Shown: positions 37,408-46,077 of the stretch, piece by piece
How the letters are laid out: the number at the start of each line of letters is the position of its first letter
How positions within the stretch are numbered: position 1 is the first letter of the stretch
DNA from: Lichenicola sp964247755
GTDB lineage: Bacteria > Pseudomonadota > Alphaproteobacteria > Acetobacterales > Acetobacteraceae
Length of the DNA stretch: 64,000 nucleotides
NCBI GenBank assembly: GCA_964247755.1
Contig: CAXTVX010000001.1
Span: 124,001-188,000, forward strand
Direction of reading: 5' to 3'
Translations under genes and position numbers: made by a program
The notes under the pieces: generated by a model
Database searches by the model: none
What the model saw: only the letters and a program-made list of their open reading frames with translations
Told to the model about the DNA's origin: nothing

Positions 37408-40400
37408 TTCAGCACCGGACAACGAAACGCCTGCAACGCCTTCGTGTCGAGGGGGGTGTTCGCGGACGCCATCTCGACCGCGAAGTTGGCCTCGCGATCG
37501 CCGGAGCGGAAGCCCAGCAGGTAGTGGCCCGGCGCGTCCGCCGGCTCCACCCGGCCGTCGTCCAGCAGCCGGAACAGCGCCCAGGCGCCGTTGGCGTGGC
37601 GCGGGAACGAGGCCGCCGGCTTGAACACGAGCTCCGCCTCGCTGGGGCCGTCGGACGGCCAGGTCACGCCGCTGCCGTGCACCGAGCCCGGCTGCCAGGT
37701 CACCGTCACCGCCCCCAGGGTCAGCAGCACCTGCTTCGACTTCGGGTCCGCCGAGACCGGCGTCACGGTGAAGTGCAGGGAAGGCGTGGTGCCGCCGGTG
37801 GGGAAGAACTGGTCGCGTATGCGCGCCGCCTGCTGGAACATCGCCAGCGACGCGTCCGAGGCCGGCGGGGCGATCTCGCCCACCGGCTGGCCGTGCCAGG
37901 TGGCGCCGGAGGTATCGACATAGGGGCGGAGCTGGGTCTTGAAGTAGGCGTCCAGCGCGCCGCCGGGGGCGAAGAGGTGGGCGAAGTCGTCCAGCGGCGC
38001 GTCGGCCGACGCGGCCGGGTCGAACGGGTAGTGGTTGTCGACCACCTGGTGGCACAGCCGCGCCGGGCCGTCGCTGCCGTTGAACGCGCCCGCCGCCGCC
38101 TGGTGCGCGTCGCCGCGCAGCATGCTGCCGCCGCCGGACGAGATCTGGTGCAGCCAGCGCGCCACCGGCTGCGGCTGCCGGTCGGCCTCGGCGGCGAGCA
38201 GCTGCGCCGGGTCCTGGCCGCTGGCCAGCACCGCCGACGGGTTCTCCGCCCCCGACAGCTGCGCGAGCTCGCTCTGCAACTGGTTCAGCAGCCGGAAGAT
38301 GCCGGTGATCGGTTCGGCCTGACCGGTCGGGCCGGTGAAGTCGATCAGCGCGCGGTAGTGCGCGTCGATCTGCTCTCCCGGCAGCGGCGCCGGGTCGCCG
38401 GGGCGCCCTTGCGCGAACACCGCCGACAGCCGGCTGTCGTGCGGGTCGGCGGCGCGACCCGCGGTGCCGCCGGCGGCCGCCTCGTGGGCAGGGGCGAGCT
38501 CGTGCACGATCGACACCAGCAGGTCGCGCAGCGGCGACTGCGGCGACGCCATCACGTACAGCTTCTGCACCGCATCCGGATGGTTGCGGAACGGCTCCAG
38601 CGCCAGGTCGTCCAGCATCGCGTCCCACAGCCGGACGTAGTCGGCGGCGTAGAGCGCGATCACGCCCGCCTCCAGCGCCTGCAGGTCCGGAGCGGCCGCC
38701 CGCGGCTGCCGTCCGAGCACCCAGGCCTCGTCGGTCACGTCGCGCGCCGCTGAGCGCAGAGCCGGCAGCAGCACGCTGCGGAAGCCCTCGGCGGTGTAGA
38801 AGCCGGGGATGCCGTCGCTCAGCGGCCGGCCGGAGATGCGGGTGAACAGCTGGCCGTCGCTGCCGCCGCCGAGCGCCAGCTCCGGGCTCCAGGGCGGCAC
38901 CGCGCTCGCGGCGGCGCCGGGCCTGATCCGGCTGTACACCCGTTCGGCCGGCGACACGCGGCTGAAGGTGCTGCGCGCCTGGCTCACCAGCGCGCCATCG
39001 AGAGGCACGGTCGGCAGCGGGCCGGCCAGCAGGGCGTCCGCGTGGCGCAGCAGGTCGGCGCGCATCGGCTCGTACACCGGGCCGGGGTAGCGCGCGCCCC
39101 AGTCCAGCGCCATCCAGTCGCGCACCAGGTTGACGTCGAGCGGGCCGTCATTGCCAAGCATCAGGTAGATCCGGGTCGCCTCGTACAGGAAGTCCGGCGC
39201 GCCGAGGTGGCTGCGCATCTGGCCTTCCAGGCGCCAGATCAGGCGCGGCAGCAGCACCCGCTCGAGCGCGTGGCGGTAGGCAACCTCGTCGGTCACGGCC
39301 AGCTTGTCGCCCTGGCCGATCCCGAGCCGGCCGGCGAGCCCGCCGTGCGGCGCGTCGCCGCCGCCCGGCAGGGCACGCGCCGCGTCGAGCACCGGGAGGA
39401 TCCGGGACAGGTCGTCGTCCCGGACCGGATCGAGCGGCAGCGCGAGGAGGCTGCCGCGATACGTGTCGATCGCCACCTGGCCCTGCGCGATCGCCCTGGC
39501 GTTGACCAAGTGCTCGCGCCACAGCAGCAGGCAGGCGGCCGCGGTGACCAGGCCGACCGTCGAGAAGCCGGCGGAGCGCCAGAACAGGCGACGCCGGCGC
39601 ACGCGCGGGCTGGCCGACACCAGCAGCGCCTCGCCCAGGATCACCTCGCGCACGGTCCTGCCGATGAAGTAGGAGCGGCCGGCCACCGGACGCAGGCTCG
39701 GCGCCCGACGCTGGTCGATTCCGAAGGTGCGCGCCAGCATGCCCGTGAGCCGGTCGACCGGGGTGCCCTCCTGGGTGCCGGAGGTGAGGTACACCCCGCG
39801 CAGCAGCGGCGCCGGATCGAGCCGGGTGCCGCCGAACGCCGCCTGGAGGAACTCCGTCAGCGGCGTCTCCAGGCTCGCCATCTGCAGCGGGAAGGCAGCG
39901 ATCGCCACGCGCCGGTCCGGGCCGCGCTCCGCCTGCAGCCGCTCGAACAGCCGCCCGTCCAGCCGGTCGATCAGCAGGCGGTACTCGGGCCCGAACATCT
40001 CCACGCCCTGCGACAGGGCGAAGGTGGTGCCCCAGACCTGGTCGCGGGCGCCCTGGTCGAGGTCGTCGAAGAACTCGGTGAAGCCGGCGATGCGGTCGGC
40101 CTTGCTGAACACGGCGTAGACCGGCAGGCGCACGCCAAGCCGGTCGGTCAGCTCCTTGATCCGGTTGCGCACCGCCAGCGCGTGCTTCACCCGCTCGGCC
40201 GAGGCCATGGTGCCGATCTCGGCCAGCGACATCACCACCAGCACGCCGTTCAGCGGCTGGCGCGGCCGGGTGCGCCGCAGCAGGTCGAGGAAGCCGACCC
40301 AGCCGGCGTGGTCGACCTGCTGGTTGGAGTCCTGGGTGGTGTAGCGGCCGGCGGTGTCGATCAGCACCGCCTGGTCCGCGAACCACCAGTCGCACAGCCT

Positions 40401-40925
40401 GGTGCCGCCGACGCCGGCGACGGCGGCGGCACCGCCGAGCCCATCGGGCTGGGCCAGCGGGAAGCGCAGCCCGCACTGGGTCAGCGCCGTGGTCTTGCCG
40501 GCGCCGGGCGGTCCGATCACCACGAACCAGGGCTGCTCGTACAGGTAGCCGCGACCGCCGCCACGGGCGCGGCGGAGGGTGAGAAGAGACTCGCGCAGAC
40601 GCTGGCGCAGGCGCCGCACCTCCTCGTCGCCGGCGTCGCGGGGGGAGGCGCGCCGGGCGCCGCGGCCCCTGGCCGGGGCGTCCTCCTCGGTCAGGCCCGC
40701 GGTCAGGGCACGGTCGCGCCGGCGCCGGCGCCAGCTCAGCACGCCGTTGACACAGGCCCACAGCATGACCAGGGCCAGGATCAGCAGCACACGCGACAGC
40801 CTGCCTTGGAACCCGGGGATCAGCGGCCCGAGATACCAGACCAGGGTGATGGCGATGGCGAGGCCGGCGAAGCTGGTGGCCCAGCGGCCGAGCAGCATCG
40901 CCAGCAGGTTCTCGATGCCGCTCAC
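37404..40925 (-). CDS. tssM: T6SS membrane-complex protein TssM (IcmF family)
   Basis: Inner-membrane protein of the T6SS trans-envelope complex, 1173 residues. It has two N-terminal membrane helices (about 15-38 and 43-64). A cytoplasmic NTPase-like domain follows with intact Walker A (GPPGAGKTTALTQCG, about 138-152) and VLIDTAGRYTTQD. A third helix (AGFSTVGLVTAAACLLLWRE) leads to a large periplasmic region ending CPVLK. A periplasmic lipoprotein partner TssJ was not found. Start: GTG at 40923-40925 in a GTGA overlap with tssL; homology begins there, although the frame stays open far upstream. Confidence 0.95.
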   Translation of the reverse strand: MSGIENLLAMLLGRWATSFAGLAIAITLVWYLGPLIPGFQGRLSRVLLILALVMLWACVNGVLSWRRRRRDRALTAGLTEEDAPARGRGARRASPRDAGDEEVRRLRQRLRESLLTLRRARGGGRGYLYEQPWFVVIGPPGAGKTTALTQCGLRFPLAQPDGLGGAAAVAGVGGTRLCDWWFADQAVLIDTAGRYTTQDSNQQVDHAGWVGFLDLLRRTRPRQPLNGVLVVMSLAEIGTMASAERVKHALAVRNRIKELTDRLGVRLPVYAVFSKADRIAGFTEFFDDLDQGARDQVWGTTFALSQGVEMFGPEYRLLIDRLDGRLFERLQAERGPDRRVAIAAFPLQMASLETPLTEFLQAAFGGTRLDPAPLLRGVYLTSGTQEGTPVDRLTGMLARTFGIDQRRAPSLRPVAGRSYFIGRTVREVILGEALLVSASPRVRRRRLFWRSAGFSTVGLVTAAACLLLWREHLVNARAIAQGQVAIDTYRGSLLALPLDPVRDDDLSRILPVLDAARALPGGGDAPHGGLAGRLGIGQGDKLAVTDEVAYRHALERVLLPRLIWRLEGQMRSHLGAPDFLYEATRIYLMLGNDGPLDVNLVRDWMALDWGARYPGPVYEPMRADLLRHADALLAGPLPTVPLDGALVSQARSTFSRVSPAERVYSRIRPGAAASAVPPWSPELALGGGSDGQLFTRISGRPLSDGIPGFYTAEGFRSVLLPALRSAARDVTDEAWVLGRQPRAAAPDLQALEAGVIALYAADYVRLWDAMLDDLALEPFRNHPDAVQKLYVMASPQSPLRDLLVSIVHELAPAHEAAAGGTAGRAADPHDSRLSAVFAQGRPGDPAPLPGEQIDAHYRALIDFTGPTGQAEPITGIFRLLNQLQSELAQLSGAENPSAVLASGQDPAQLLAAEADRQPQPVARWLHQISSGGGSMLRGDAHQAAAGAFNGSDGPARLCHQVVDNHYPFDPAASADAPLDDFAHLFAPGGALDAYFKTQLRPYVDTSGATWHGQPVGEIAPPASDASLAMFQQAARIRDQFFPTGGTTPSLHFTVTPVSADPKSKQVLLTLGAVTVTWQPGSVHGSGVTWPSDGPSEAELVFKPAASFPRHANGAWALFRLLDDGRVEPADAPGHYLLGFRSGDREANFAVEMASANTPLDTKALQAFRCPVLK

Positions 40926-42268
40926 GGCGTGCCGGCCCGGTGCAGCACCACCTCGATGCGCCGGTTCTCCACCCGCCCGTCCGGCGTGGCATTGCTTGCG
41001 ATCGGGTCGGCGTCGGCGCGGCCCTCGGAGCCGACATGCAGCCCCGGCGCCGCGGCGGCGATCACCGCGGCGGCTGCCTGCGCGCGCGCCGCGGACAGCT
41101 GGAAGTTGGATGGGAACCGCACGGTGTGGATCGGCTGGTTGTCGGTGTAGCCGGCCACCTGCACGGCGCCGCGCTGGTCCTGCATCGCCAGCGCCACGCG
41201 ACGCAGGATGGCGACGAAGCGGGGTTCCACCGCAGCGCTGCCGGACGCGAACATGCCGCGGCTGTGCATCCGCACGATCGGCACGGCGTCGGTGCCGACC
41301 ACGTCCACCAGCCCCTGCTGCACCTCCGGGTGCAGGAACCCGGCCAGCGCCGCGCGGGGGCCCGGCGGCGGCGGCACCACCGCCACCGGCACGACGGGCA
41401 CGTTGCGCGAGATCGCGGGCATCTGCAGCGGCGGCAGCGTGGCGCCGGCGGCGAACAGCCGGTCCGAGGAGCCGGCCAGGCCAAGCAGAGCCCAGGCGTA
41501 CACCAGCGCGATCAGCCCGAGCCCGGCCAGGGCTGCCACCCACACCGGCAGCACGAAGCGGCGCGGGCGGTACGGCGCGCTCACCCCCTGCCAGTGCGGC
41601 GACAGCCCGCGCTCGGCGGCGGCGCGGTTGCGCATGATCAGGACATAGGTTTCCTCGCGCACCCGGTCGAGCTCGGCAGGACCGCGCGGCGACAGGCGGT
41701 AGCGGCCCTGCATGCCCAGCGACATGCACAGGTACATCAGCTCCACCACGAACAGGAACCGGCCCGGGTTCTGGCGCAGCTGCGCCAGCAGGTCGAAGAA
41801 CCGCTCGCCGGAGCGCACCTCCTGGTGGAAGGTCGAGACCAGCGACGCGTCCGCCCAGGCGCCGCGGCTGCCCCAGGGGGTGGCCTGCACCACGTCGTCC
41901 ATGCTGGCGCACAAGGCGTAGTGCGCCGGGCGCAGCTGCTCCATCGGCAGGTTGGCGGCGCGCATGGTCCGCTCGAAGCGCTGCAGCTCCTGCACCGCGT
42001 GCTCGCGCAGCGCGGTCGGGTCCGGCACGGTGAAGGCGTTGCGCAGCCGGCCCAGCAGGCTGAGGCAGCCGGACGCCGCCGACACCACCGGCGATACCAT
42101 CCCGGCCGGCAGCTCGCCGAACCCGGCGCCGGCCTCGCCCGGCTCCGGGTCCACCGGCGCGTCGGCGCCGGACGCGGGCGGGCGCGGCTCCATGCGACGG
42201 CCGCCCGGCACCGGGCGGATGATGGTGCGCTCGTTGTCGTCCGGTTCGGCGAACGGGTTGTCGCTCAT
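40922..42268 (-). CDS. tssL: T6SS membrane-complex protein TssL (DotU) with OmpA-like domain
   Basis: A 448-residue partner of TssM. The N-terminal tail is MSDNPFAEPDDNERTIIRPV followed by PGGRR. The cytoplasmic DotU domain includes PMEQLRPAHYALCASMDDVV and FLFVVELMYLCMSLGMQGRY. One membrane helix follows (VWVAALAGLGLIALVYAWAL), then a Pro-rich linker. The C-terminal OmpA peptidoglycan-binding domain reads VAGYTDNQPIHTVRFPSNFQ, LSAARAQAAAAVIA, ATPDGRVENRRIEVVLHR. In Agrobacterium a Thr in the matching N-terminal tail is phosphorylated by PpkA and bound by Fha; Thr15 here is the counterpart candidate. Confidence 0.96.
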   Translation of the reverse strand: MSDNPFAEPDDNERTIIRPVPGGRRMEPRPPASGADAPVDPEPGEAGAGFGELPAGMVSPVVSAASGCLSLLGRLRNAFTVPDPTALREHAVQELQRFERTMRAANLPMEQLRPAHYALCASMDDVVQATPWGSRGAWADASLVSTFHQEVRSGERFFDLLAQLRQNPGRFLFVVELMYLCMSLGMQGRYRLSPRGPAELDRVREETYVLIMRNRAAAERGLSPHWQGVSAPYRPRRFVLPVWVAALAGLGLIALVYAWALLGLAGSSDRLFAAGATLPPLQMPAISRNVPVVPVAVVPPPPGPRAALAGFLHPEVQQGLVDVVGTDAVPIVRMHSRGMFASGSAAVEPRFVAILRRVALAMQDQRGAVQVAGYTDNQPIHTVRFPSNFQLSAARAQAAAAVIAAAAPGLHVGSEGRADADPIASNATPDGRVENRRIEVVLHRAGTP

Positions 42269-42282
42269 GGATAGTCGCTCAT
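42265..42282 (-). other. Duplicated start region: 5-codon leader frame overlapping the tssL start
   Basis: On the minus strand ATGAGCGACTATCC is followed directly by ATGAGCGACAACCC, so the first nine bases of tssL occur twice, 14 bases apart. The upstream copy reads MSDYP and stops at a TGA that overlaps the tssL ATG (ATGA). It looks like a small tandem duplication of the start, possibly a coupling leader. It sits in the 24-base gap after tssK. Confidence 0.6.
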
Positions 42283-42292
42283 GGGGGCGCGC

Positions 42293-43621
42293 CTAGCCGC
42301 GGATCGCCCAGAGCTCGATGGTCAGGCCCGGGTAGTCGCCGGACACGTGCACGGCGAAGCCGCCGGACGCCTGCATCTGCTGCCAGTGGGGCGAGTTGCG
42401 GTCGAGCTCGAAATAGGAGGCGCCGGCATAGAACGGCATCTGCCTTGGCGCCACCGGCAGGGTGCGCAGCGCGATCCCGGGCAAAGCGACGTTGACCAGC
42501 TCGCGTATGTGCTCGACAGCACCCACCTTGGCGGTGGACGGGAACAGCCGGCGCAGGGATTCCGTCGGCATCTCGGCCTGCACCGCCAGCACGAAGTTCG
42601 CCTGGGCCAGCAGGGAGCGGTCGGTGATGGCGCCGACGCGCACGCCGTGCCGGCGCTCCTGCAGCGGGATCATGATCGCGGTCTGCTCCAGCACCGCCGA
42701 CAGCGAGCGGCGTATGTCGGCCACCACCGGCGCGAACGAGCGCTGCAGGTCGTCGTGGCGGTAGGCCGGGTAGGAGCCCGGGCGGCGCCTGGCGTCGGTG
42801 AAGGTGGCGAGCTCGCCAGCCATCTGCAGCAGCACCCGGTACAGCTCCTCGGGATGCAGGTTCCCGGCATCGGCATAGTGCGACATCGTCACCTGCCAGC
42901 CGTTCACCGCCTGCAGCAGCAGGAAGTCGGCGACCTCGGCGCTGTTCTTGTGGCCGGGCGCGGTAAGCCGCGCCGCCACCGCCTCGCCGCGCTGGTTCAG
43001 CATGCCGGCCAGCTCGACGCAGAGTGAGGCCAGCGCCGGCACCGCCGAGCACAGCAGCGCCGGCGGGATCCAGCGCGGGTCCAGCACCACGCGGCGGTCC
43101 GCCATCACCTCGGTGATGCGTGCCACGGCCAGGCACAGGTAGCCTTCGCGGTCGTCGGTCTCCAGCAGGTAGCGCAGGCGCAGCCGGCCCACCTGCAGCT
43201 CGGCCGGCTGCGGTGCGGCGGACTGGGTGTCGTAGGCCTCGAACGCGCGCGGCCGGTAGCGGCCCTCGTCGCGCGTCGGCGTCGCCATCTCCAGCGCGCC
43301 GGACTGGCGCGCCGGCAGGGCCAGGAACAGCAGGGCGTTGCGCGCGGTGTCCGGCACCTCGAACGGCGGCGGCAGGTCGGCCTCGCCCGGCAGCGCGAAC
43401 GGGGTGCCGTCCTCGAACAGGCCCGCGGCGCCGTCCAGCGCGAAGCGGCCGGCGTTGAGCAGGTCGCGGGACACGCTGAGCGCGCTCACCCCCCAGGGAT
43501 GGGTGCGCAGGTGGGCGATGCTCTGGCGCAGCTGCGTCTCCGCCCAGCGGTCCTGCTGCTGGAAGTGCTGTGCGCGCAGGAACATCCCTTCCTGCCAGGC
43601 GACGCGGTTGGTCCAGCTCAA
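42293..43621 (-). CDS. tssK: T6SS baseplate protein TssK
   Basis: A 442-residue baseplate subunit that links the baseplate to the membrane complex. Typical N-terminus NRVAWQEGMFLRAQHFQQQD, then HPWGVSALSVSRDLLNAGRF. Central motifs include VVLDPRWIPPALLCSAVPAL and YYRVLL-like helical segments (ELYRVLLQMAGELATFTDAR). The C-terminal domain is ALRTLPVAPRQMPFYAGASY followed by FELDRNSPHWQQM. It is preceded by a 114-base gap after the FHA gene, so an internal promoter is possible. Confidence 0.96.
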   Translation of the reverse strand: MSWTNRVAWQEGMFLRAQHFQQQDRWAETQLRQSIAHLRTHPWGVSALSVSRDLLNAGRFALDGAAGLFEDGTPFALPGEADLPPPFEVPDTARNALLFLALPARQSGALEMATPTRDEGRYRPRAFEAYDTQSAAPQPAELQVGRLRLRYLLETDDREGYLCLAVARITEVMADRRVVLDPRWIPPALLCSAVPALASLCVELAGMLNQRGEAVAARLTAPGHKNSAEVADFLLLQAVNGWQVTMSHYADAGNLHPEELYRVLLQMAGELATFTDARRRPGSYPAYRHDDLQRSFAPVVADIRRSLSAVLEQTAIMIPLQERRHGVRVGAITDRSLLAQANFVLAVQAEMPTESLRRLFPSTAKVGAVEHIRELVNVALPGIALRTLPVAPRQMPFYAGASYFELDRNSPHWQQMQASGGFAVHVSGDYPGLTIELWAIRG

Positions 43622-43735
43622 CGCCGTTCTCCTGGAAGGCCGCGGACCGAGGCCATCGCGGCACCGGTTGAACTCGTTTCGGTCACGATAAAGCCTCGGG
43701 GCCGCGAAAGCGACGCCCCCGCGCGACGGGCGGCG

Positions 43736-45391
43736 TCAATCGTCCTGCCCCCCCTGCCCGCGCTGCGCGTCCGCCATGGCGCGCTCGTAGGCACGCGCGA
43801 AGGCCTTGCCGAACACGCTGTCGAAATCGTCCGACAGCGCGTCCACCACCTGGGCATGCAGGGTCTCGAAGCCGAGCCAGGCGCGGGCGCGGCGCCAGCC
43901 CGGGATCACGTCGCCCGGCCTGTTCCCCGCCGCGTCCAGCAGCCGCCTGGGCTCCAGCCGGACCAGCAGCTCGCGCACCGCGTCCTGCATCGCCGCCATC
44001 ATCGCCACCTCGTGCAGGCGCATGTCGCCCAACGCGTCGGCGATCGCGGCCTGCGGCGTGACGTCGCTGCGACGGCCGAGGTTGAGCAGGGCGGCCAGCG
44101 CGTCGTCGTCGTCGGCGGAGAACTTGAGCGGGTTGTTGCCTGTGGCCCGTATGGTGGTCTGCTCGATGCGGAACTCGCCCTTGATCGAGGCGCGCGCGAT
44201 CATGATCTGGCGCAGGCCGTGCACCACCGCCCGGAACGCCGCGCCGAGGGCGTGCAGGGTGGCGACCGAACGGTCGCGCGATACCCCGCCCGGCGGCAGC
44301 GGCACCGCCGCGCCCTGCAGGAAGGCGGCGAAGGCGGGGTCGTCCGCCGTGCCGCCGGGGTGTCCGGTTCCGTCGAATGCCGAAAGCAGCGGCGCCGTCG
44401 AGGCAGGAACGGCAACCGGGGCCACCGGCTCCGGCTCGGGGATCGGCTCGTCCGGGTGCCGGATTGCCAGGTCCGGCGTCGGCTCCGGACCGATGGGAAA
44501 TCCGGACGGCTCCGGCAGCGGCGGAGGCGCCAGGACCTCCTCCGTCACGTCTGCAAGCATCGCCGGCACTGGCATCGTCTGGACCGGCATCGCCTGGGCG
44601 GCGAGCGGCGGGACCGGCACCGGCGGTTCCGGGAACGGCGCCAGCGGATGCGCGGCCGGGGGCGGCTCGGCCGGGATGGCCGGCGCAGGCGGCTCCGGCG
44701 GCGCCATCCAGGCCGATCCGGAAAGCCCTGCCTGCTCCGGACCGAGTGCCGGCTCCGGATGCGGCGGCGGCTCGTCCTCCACGTCCCAGTCGTCCGGCAG
44801 CAGGTCGGCCGGACGCGGCGGACGGTAGGCGGCGTCCATCAGCCCGCGGTCCTGCATCACCGGGTCCGCGTCGGCCTCGGCCGCGGATCCCAGCGGGTCG
44901 AAGCGGGACGGCAGCCCGATCCCGCCCCCGGACAGCCCGAGCGGATCCTGCGGCGCGGGCGGGAACGGGTCGCCGACCAGCCGGTCTTCGGCATGAGGAG
45001 CGGGTGCATGGGAAGCGGGGGCATGGGCAGCGGGCGGGATGCGGCCCTGGGCGGCGCCGGGCTCTGCCAGCCGCTCCTCCTCGGCATGCAGCGACACCTC
45101 CATCTCGTAGGCGCCCATCAGGATCCGGTCGCCGTCGCGCAGCGCCCGCGGGGAGCCGCGGAGCGGCTCGATCTCGTGGTTGAGGTAGGTGCCGTTGGTG
45201 CTGGTGTCGTTGATCTGCCAGCCGGTCGCCCCGAAGCCGAGCACGCAGTGACGCTTCGACAGGTAGCGGTCCGGGTCCGGCAGCACCCAGTCGTTGCGCG
45301 TGTCGCGACCGATGGAGAACTCCCCGCCCGACACGTGGCGGGTTTCCGGCGGCACCCCGTTCGGACAGCGCAGGATACTGAGGGTCAGCAT
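43736..45391 (-). CDS. tagH: T6SS FHA-domain scaffold protein (Fha/TagH)
   Basis: A 551-residue phosphothreonine-binding regulator. The N-terminal FHA domain (about 1-105) has FSIGRDTRNDWVLPDPDRYL, SKRHC, and DTSTNGTYLNH. A long Pro/Ala/Glu-rich linker follows. The C-terminal domain (about 365-551) is that of the T6SS FHA family: LGAAFRAVVHGLRQIMIARA, IRATGNNPLKFSADDDDALA, LLDAAGNRPGDVIPGWRRAR and the region to FGKAFARAYERAM. The ATG overlaps the previous stop by one base (TGATG). It is the expected reader of kinase-made phosphothreonine on TssL. Confidence 0.93.
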   Translation of the reverse strand: MLTLSILRCPNGVPPETRHVSGGEFSIGRDTRNDWVLPDPDRYLSKRHCVLGFGATGWQINDTSTNGTYLNHEIEPLRGSPRALRDGDRILMGAYEMEVSLHAEEERLAEPGAAQGRIPPAAHAPASHAPAPHAEDRLVGDPFPPAPQDPLGLSGGGIGLPSRFDPLGSAAEADADPVMQDRGLMDAAYRPPRPADLLPDDWDVEDEPPPHPEPALGPEQAGLSGSAWMAPPEPPAPAIPAEPPPAAHPLAPFPEPPVPVPPLAAQAMPVQTMPVPAMLADVTEEVLAPPPLPEPSGFPIGPEPTPDLAIRHPDEPIPEPEPVAPVAVPASTAPLLSAFDGTGHPGGTADDPAFAAFLQGAAVPLPPGGVSRDRSVATLHALGAAFRAVVHGLRQIMIARASIKGEFRIEQTTIRATGNNPLKFSADDDDALAALLNLGRRSDVTPQAAIADALGDMRLHEVAMMAAMQDAVRELLVRLEPRRLLDAAGNRPGDVIPGWRRARAWLGFETLHAQVVDALSDDFDSVFGKAFARAYERAMADAQRGQGGQDD

Positions 45392-46077
45392 CAGACAGCC
45401 TTTCGTTCGCTCTGCGCGGGTGCGGCCGCGGCGGTGGGCGCGATCTGCCCCGCCCCGCCGCGGGCGATGTCGCGCGCGCTGCGCAGGAACGATGCCAGCC
45501 TGGCCGGACGCGCCGCCAGCGGGCCGCGCAGCGCCGCCAGCCGCACCGAGCGCTCGACGCTGCCGCCGAGCTGGCCGGACGCCGCCTCGGCCGACATCGA
45601 CAGGGTCCGCGCCGCCGCGGTCCAGAACACCGCCAGCGCCGCCAGCGCCTCGGCCGACCGGAAGCGCCCGGCCTGTGCTGCGCGGTAGGCGCGCGCGCGC
45701 GCCGCCTCGTCCGGCTGCCGCACCCAGGCCTCGGCCGAATCCGCTGCCACCCGCTCGACTGCCGGAAGGCCCCCGGACGCGTCCGAGCCGGCGGCGGTAT
45801 GGCGTGCGCACATGCAGGCCCACCACACCGCCTCGCGTGGCGGCAGGGCGTGGGCGGCGAGGCACACGGCCGCCTCCGCTTCCCCGGCCGCCTCGAGCCG
45901 GTCCAGCAGCACCGACGAACTGGGACGGCCTTCCAGCATCGGGCCGTCGGCATCGAGCCGCAGCCGCAGCCGCATCCATGCGAGCGGCAGCGGGCGCAGC
46001 TTGTCGACCGGCGCCGCTGCCGGCGCGGCGCCCGAGCGGCCGTCCGGACCGGGCCGCGCGTCCGGCACCGCGCTCAC
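45391..46077 (-). CDS. T6SS-associated helical protein (DUF6931-like)
   Basis: A 228-residue Ala/Arg-rich helical protein with no signal or membrane segment. AVWWACMCARHTAAGSDAS, ADSAEAWVRQPDEAARARAY and SAEALAALAVFWTAAARTLS are its most distinctive segments. They match my memory of the DUF6931 family found in T6SS loci, which I could not check. The GTG start at 46075-46077 overlaps the vgrG stop (GTGA) and its stop overlaps the FHA start. Position directly after vgrG is where adaptor or chaperone genes usually sit; that role is inference. Confidence 0.65.
   Translation of the reverse strand: MSAVPDARPGPDGRSGAAPAAAPVDKLRPLPLAWMRLRLRLDADGPMLEGRPSSSVLLDRLEAAGEAEAAVCLAAHALPPREAVWWACMCARHTAAGSDASGGLPAVERVAADSAEAWVRQPDEAARARAYRAAQAGRFRSAEALAALAVFWTAAARTLSMSAEAASGQLGGSVERSVRLAALRGPLAARPARLASFLRSARDIARGGAGQIAPTAAAAPAQSERKAV

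Noticed and set aside
37404..41912. Longer tssM start giving 1502 residues
   Set aside because: The extra residues lie inside tssL in another frame and are non-homologous; the GTGA overlap at 40925 explains the start.
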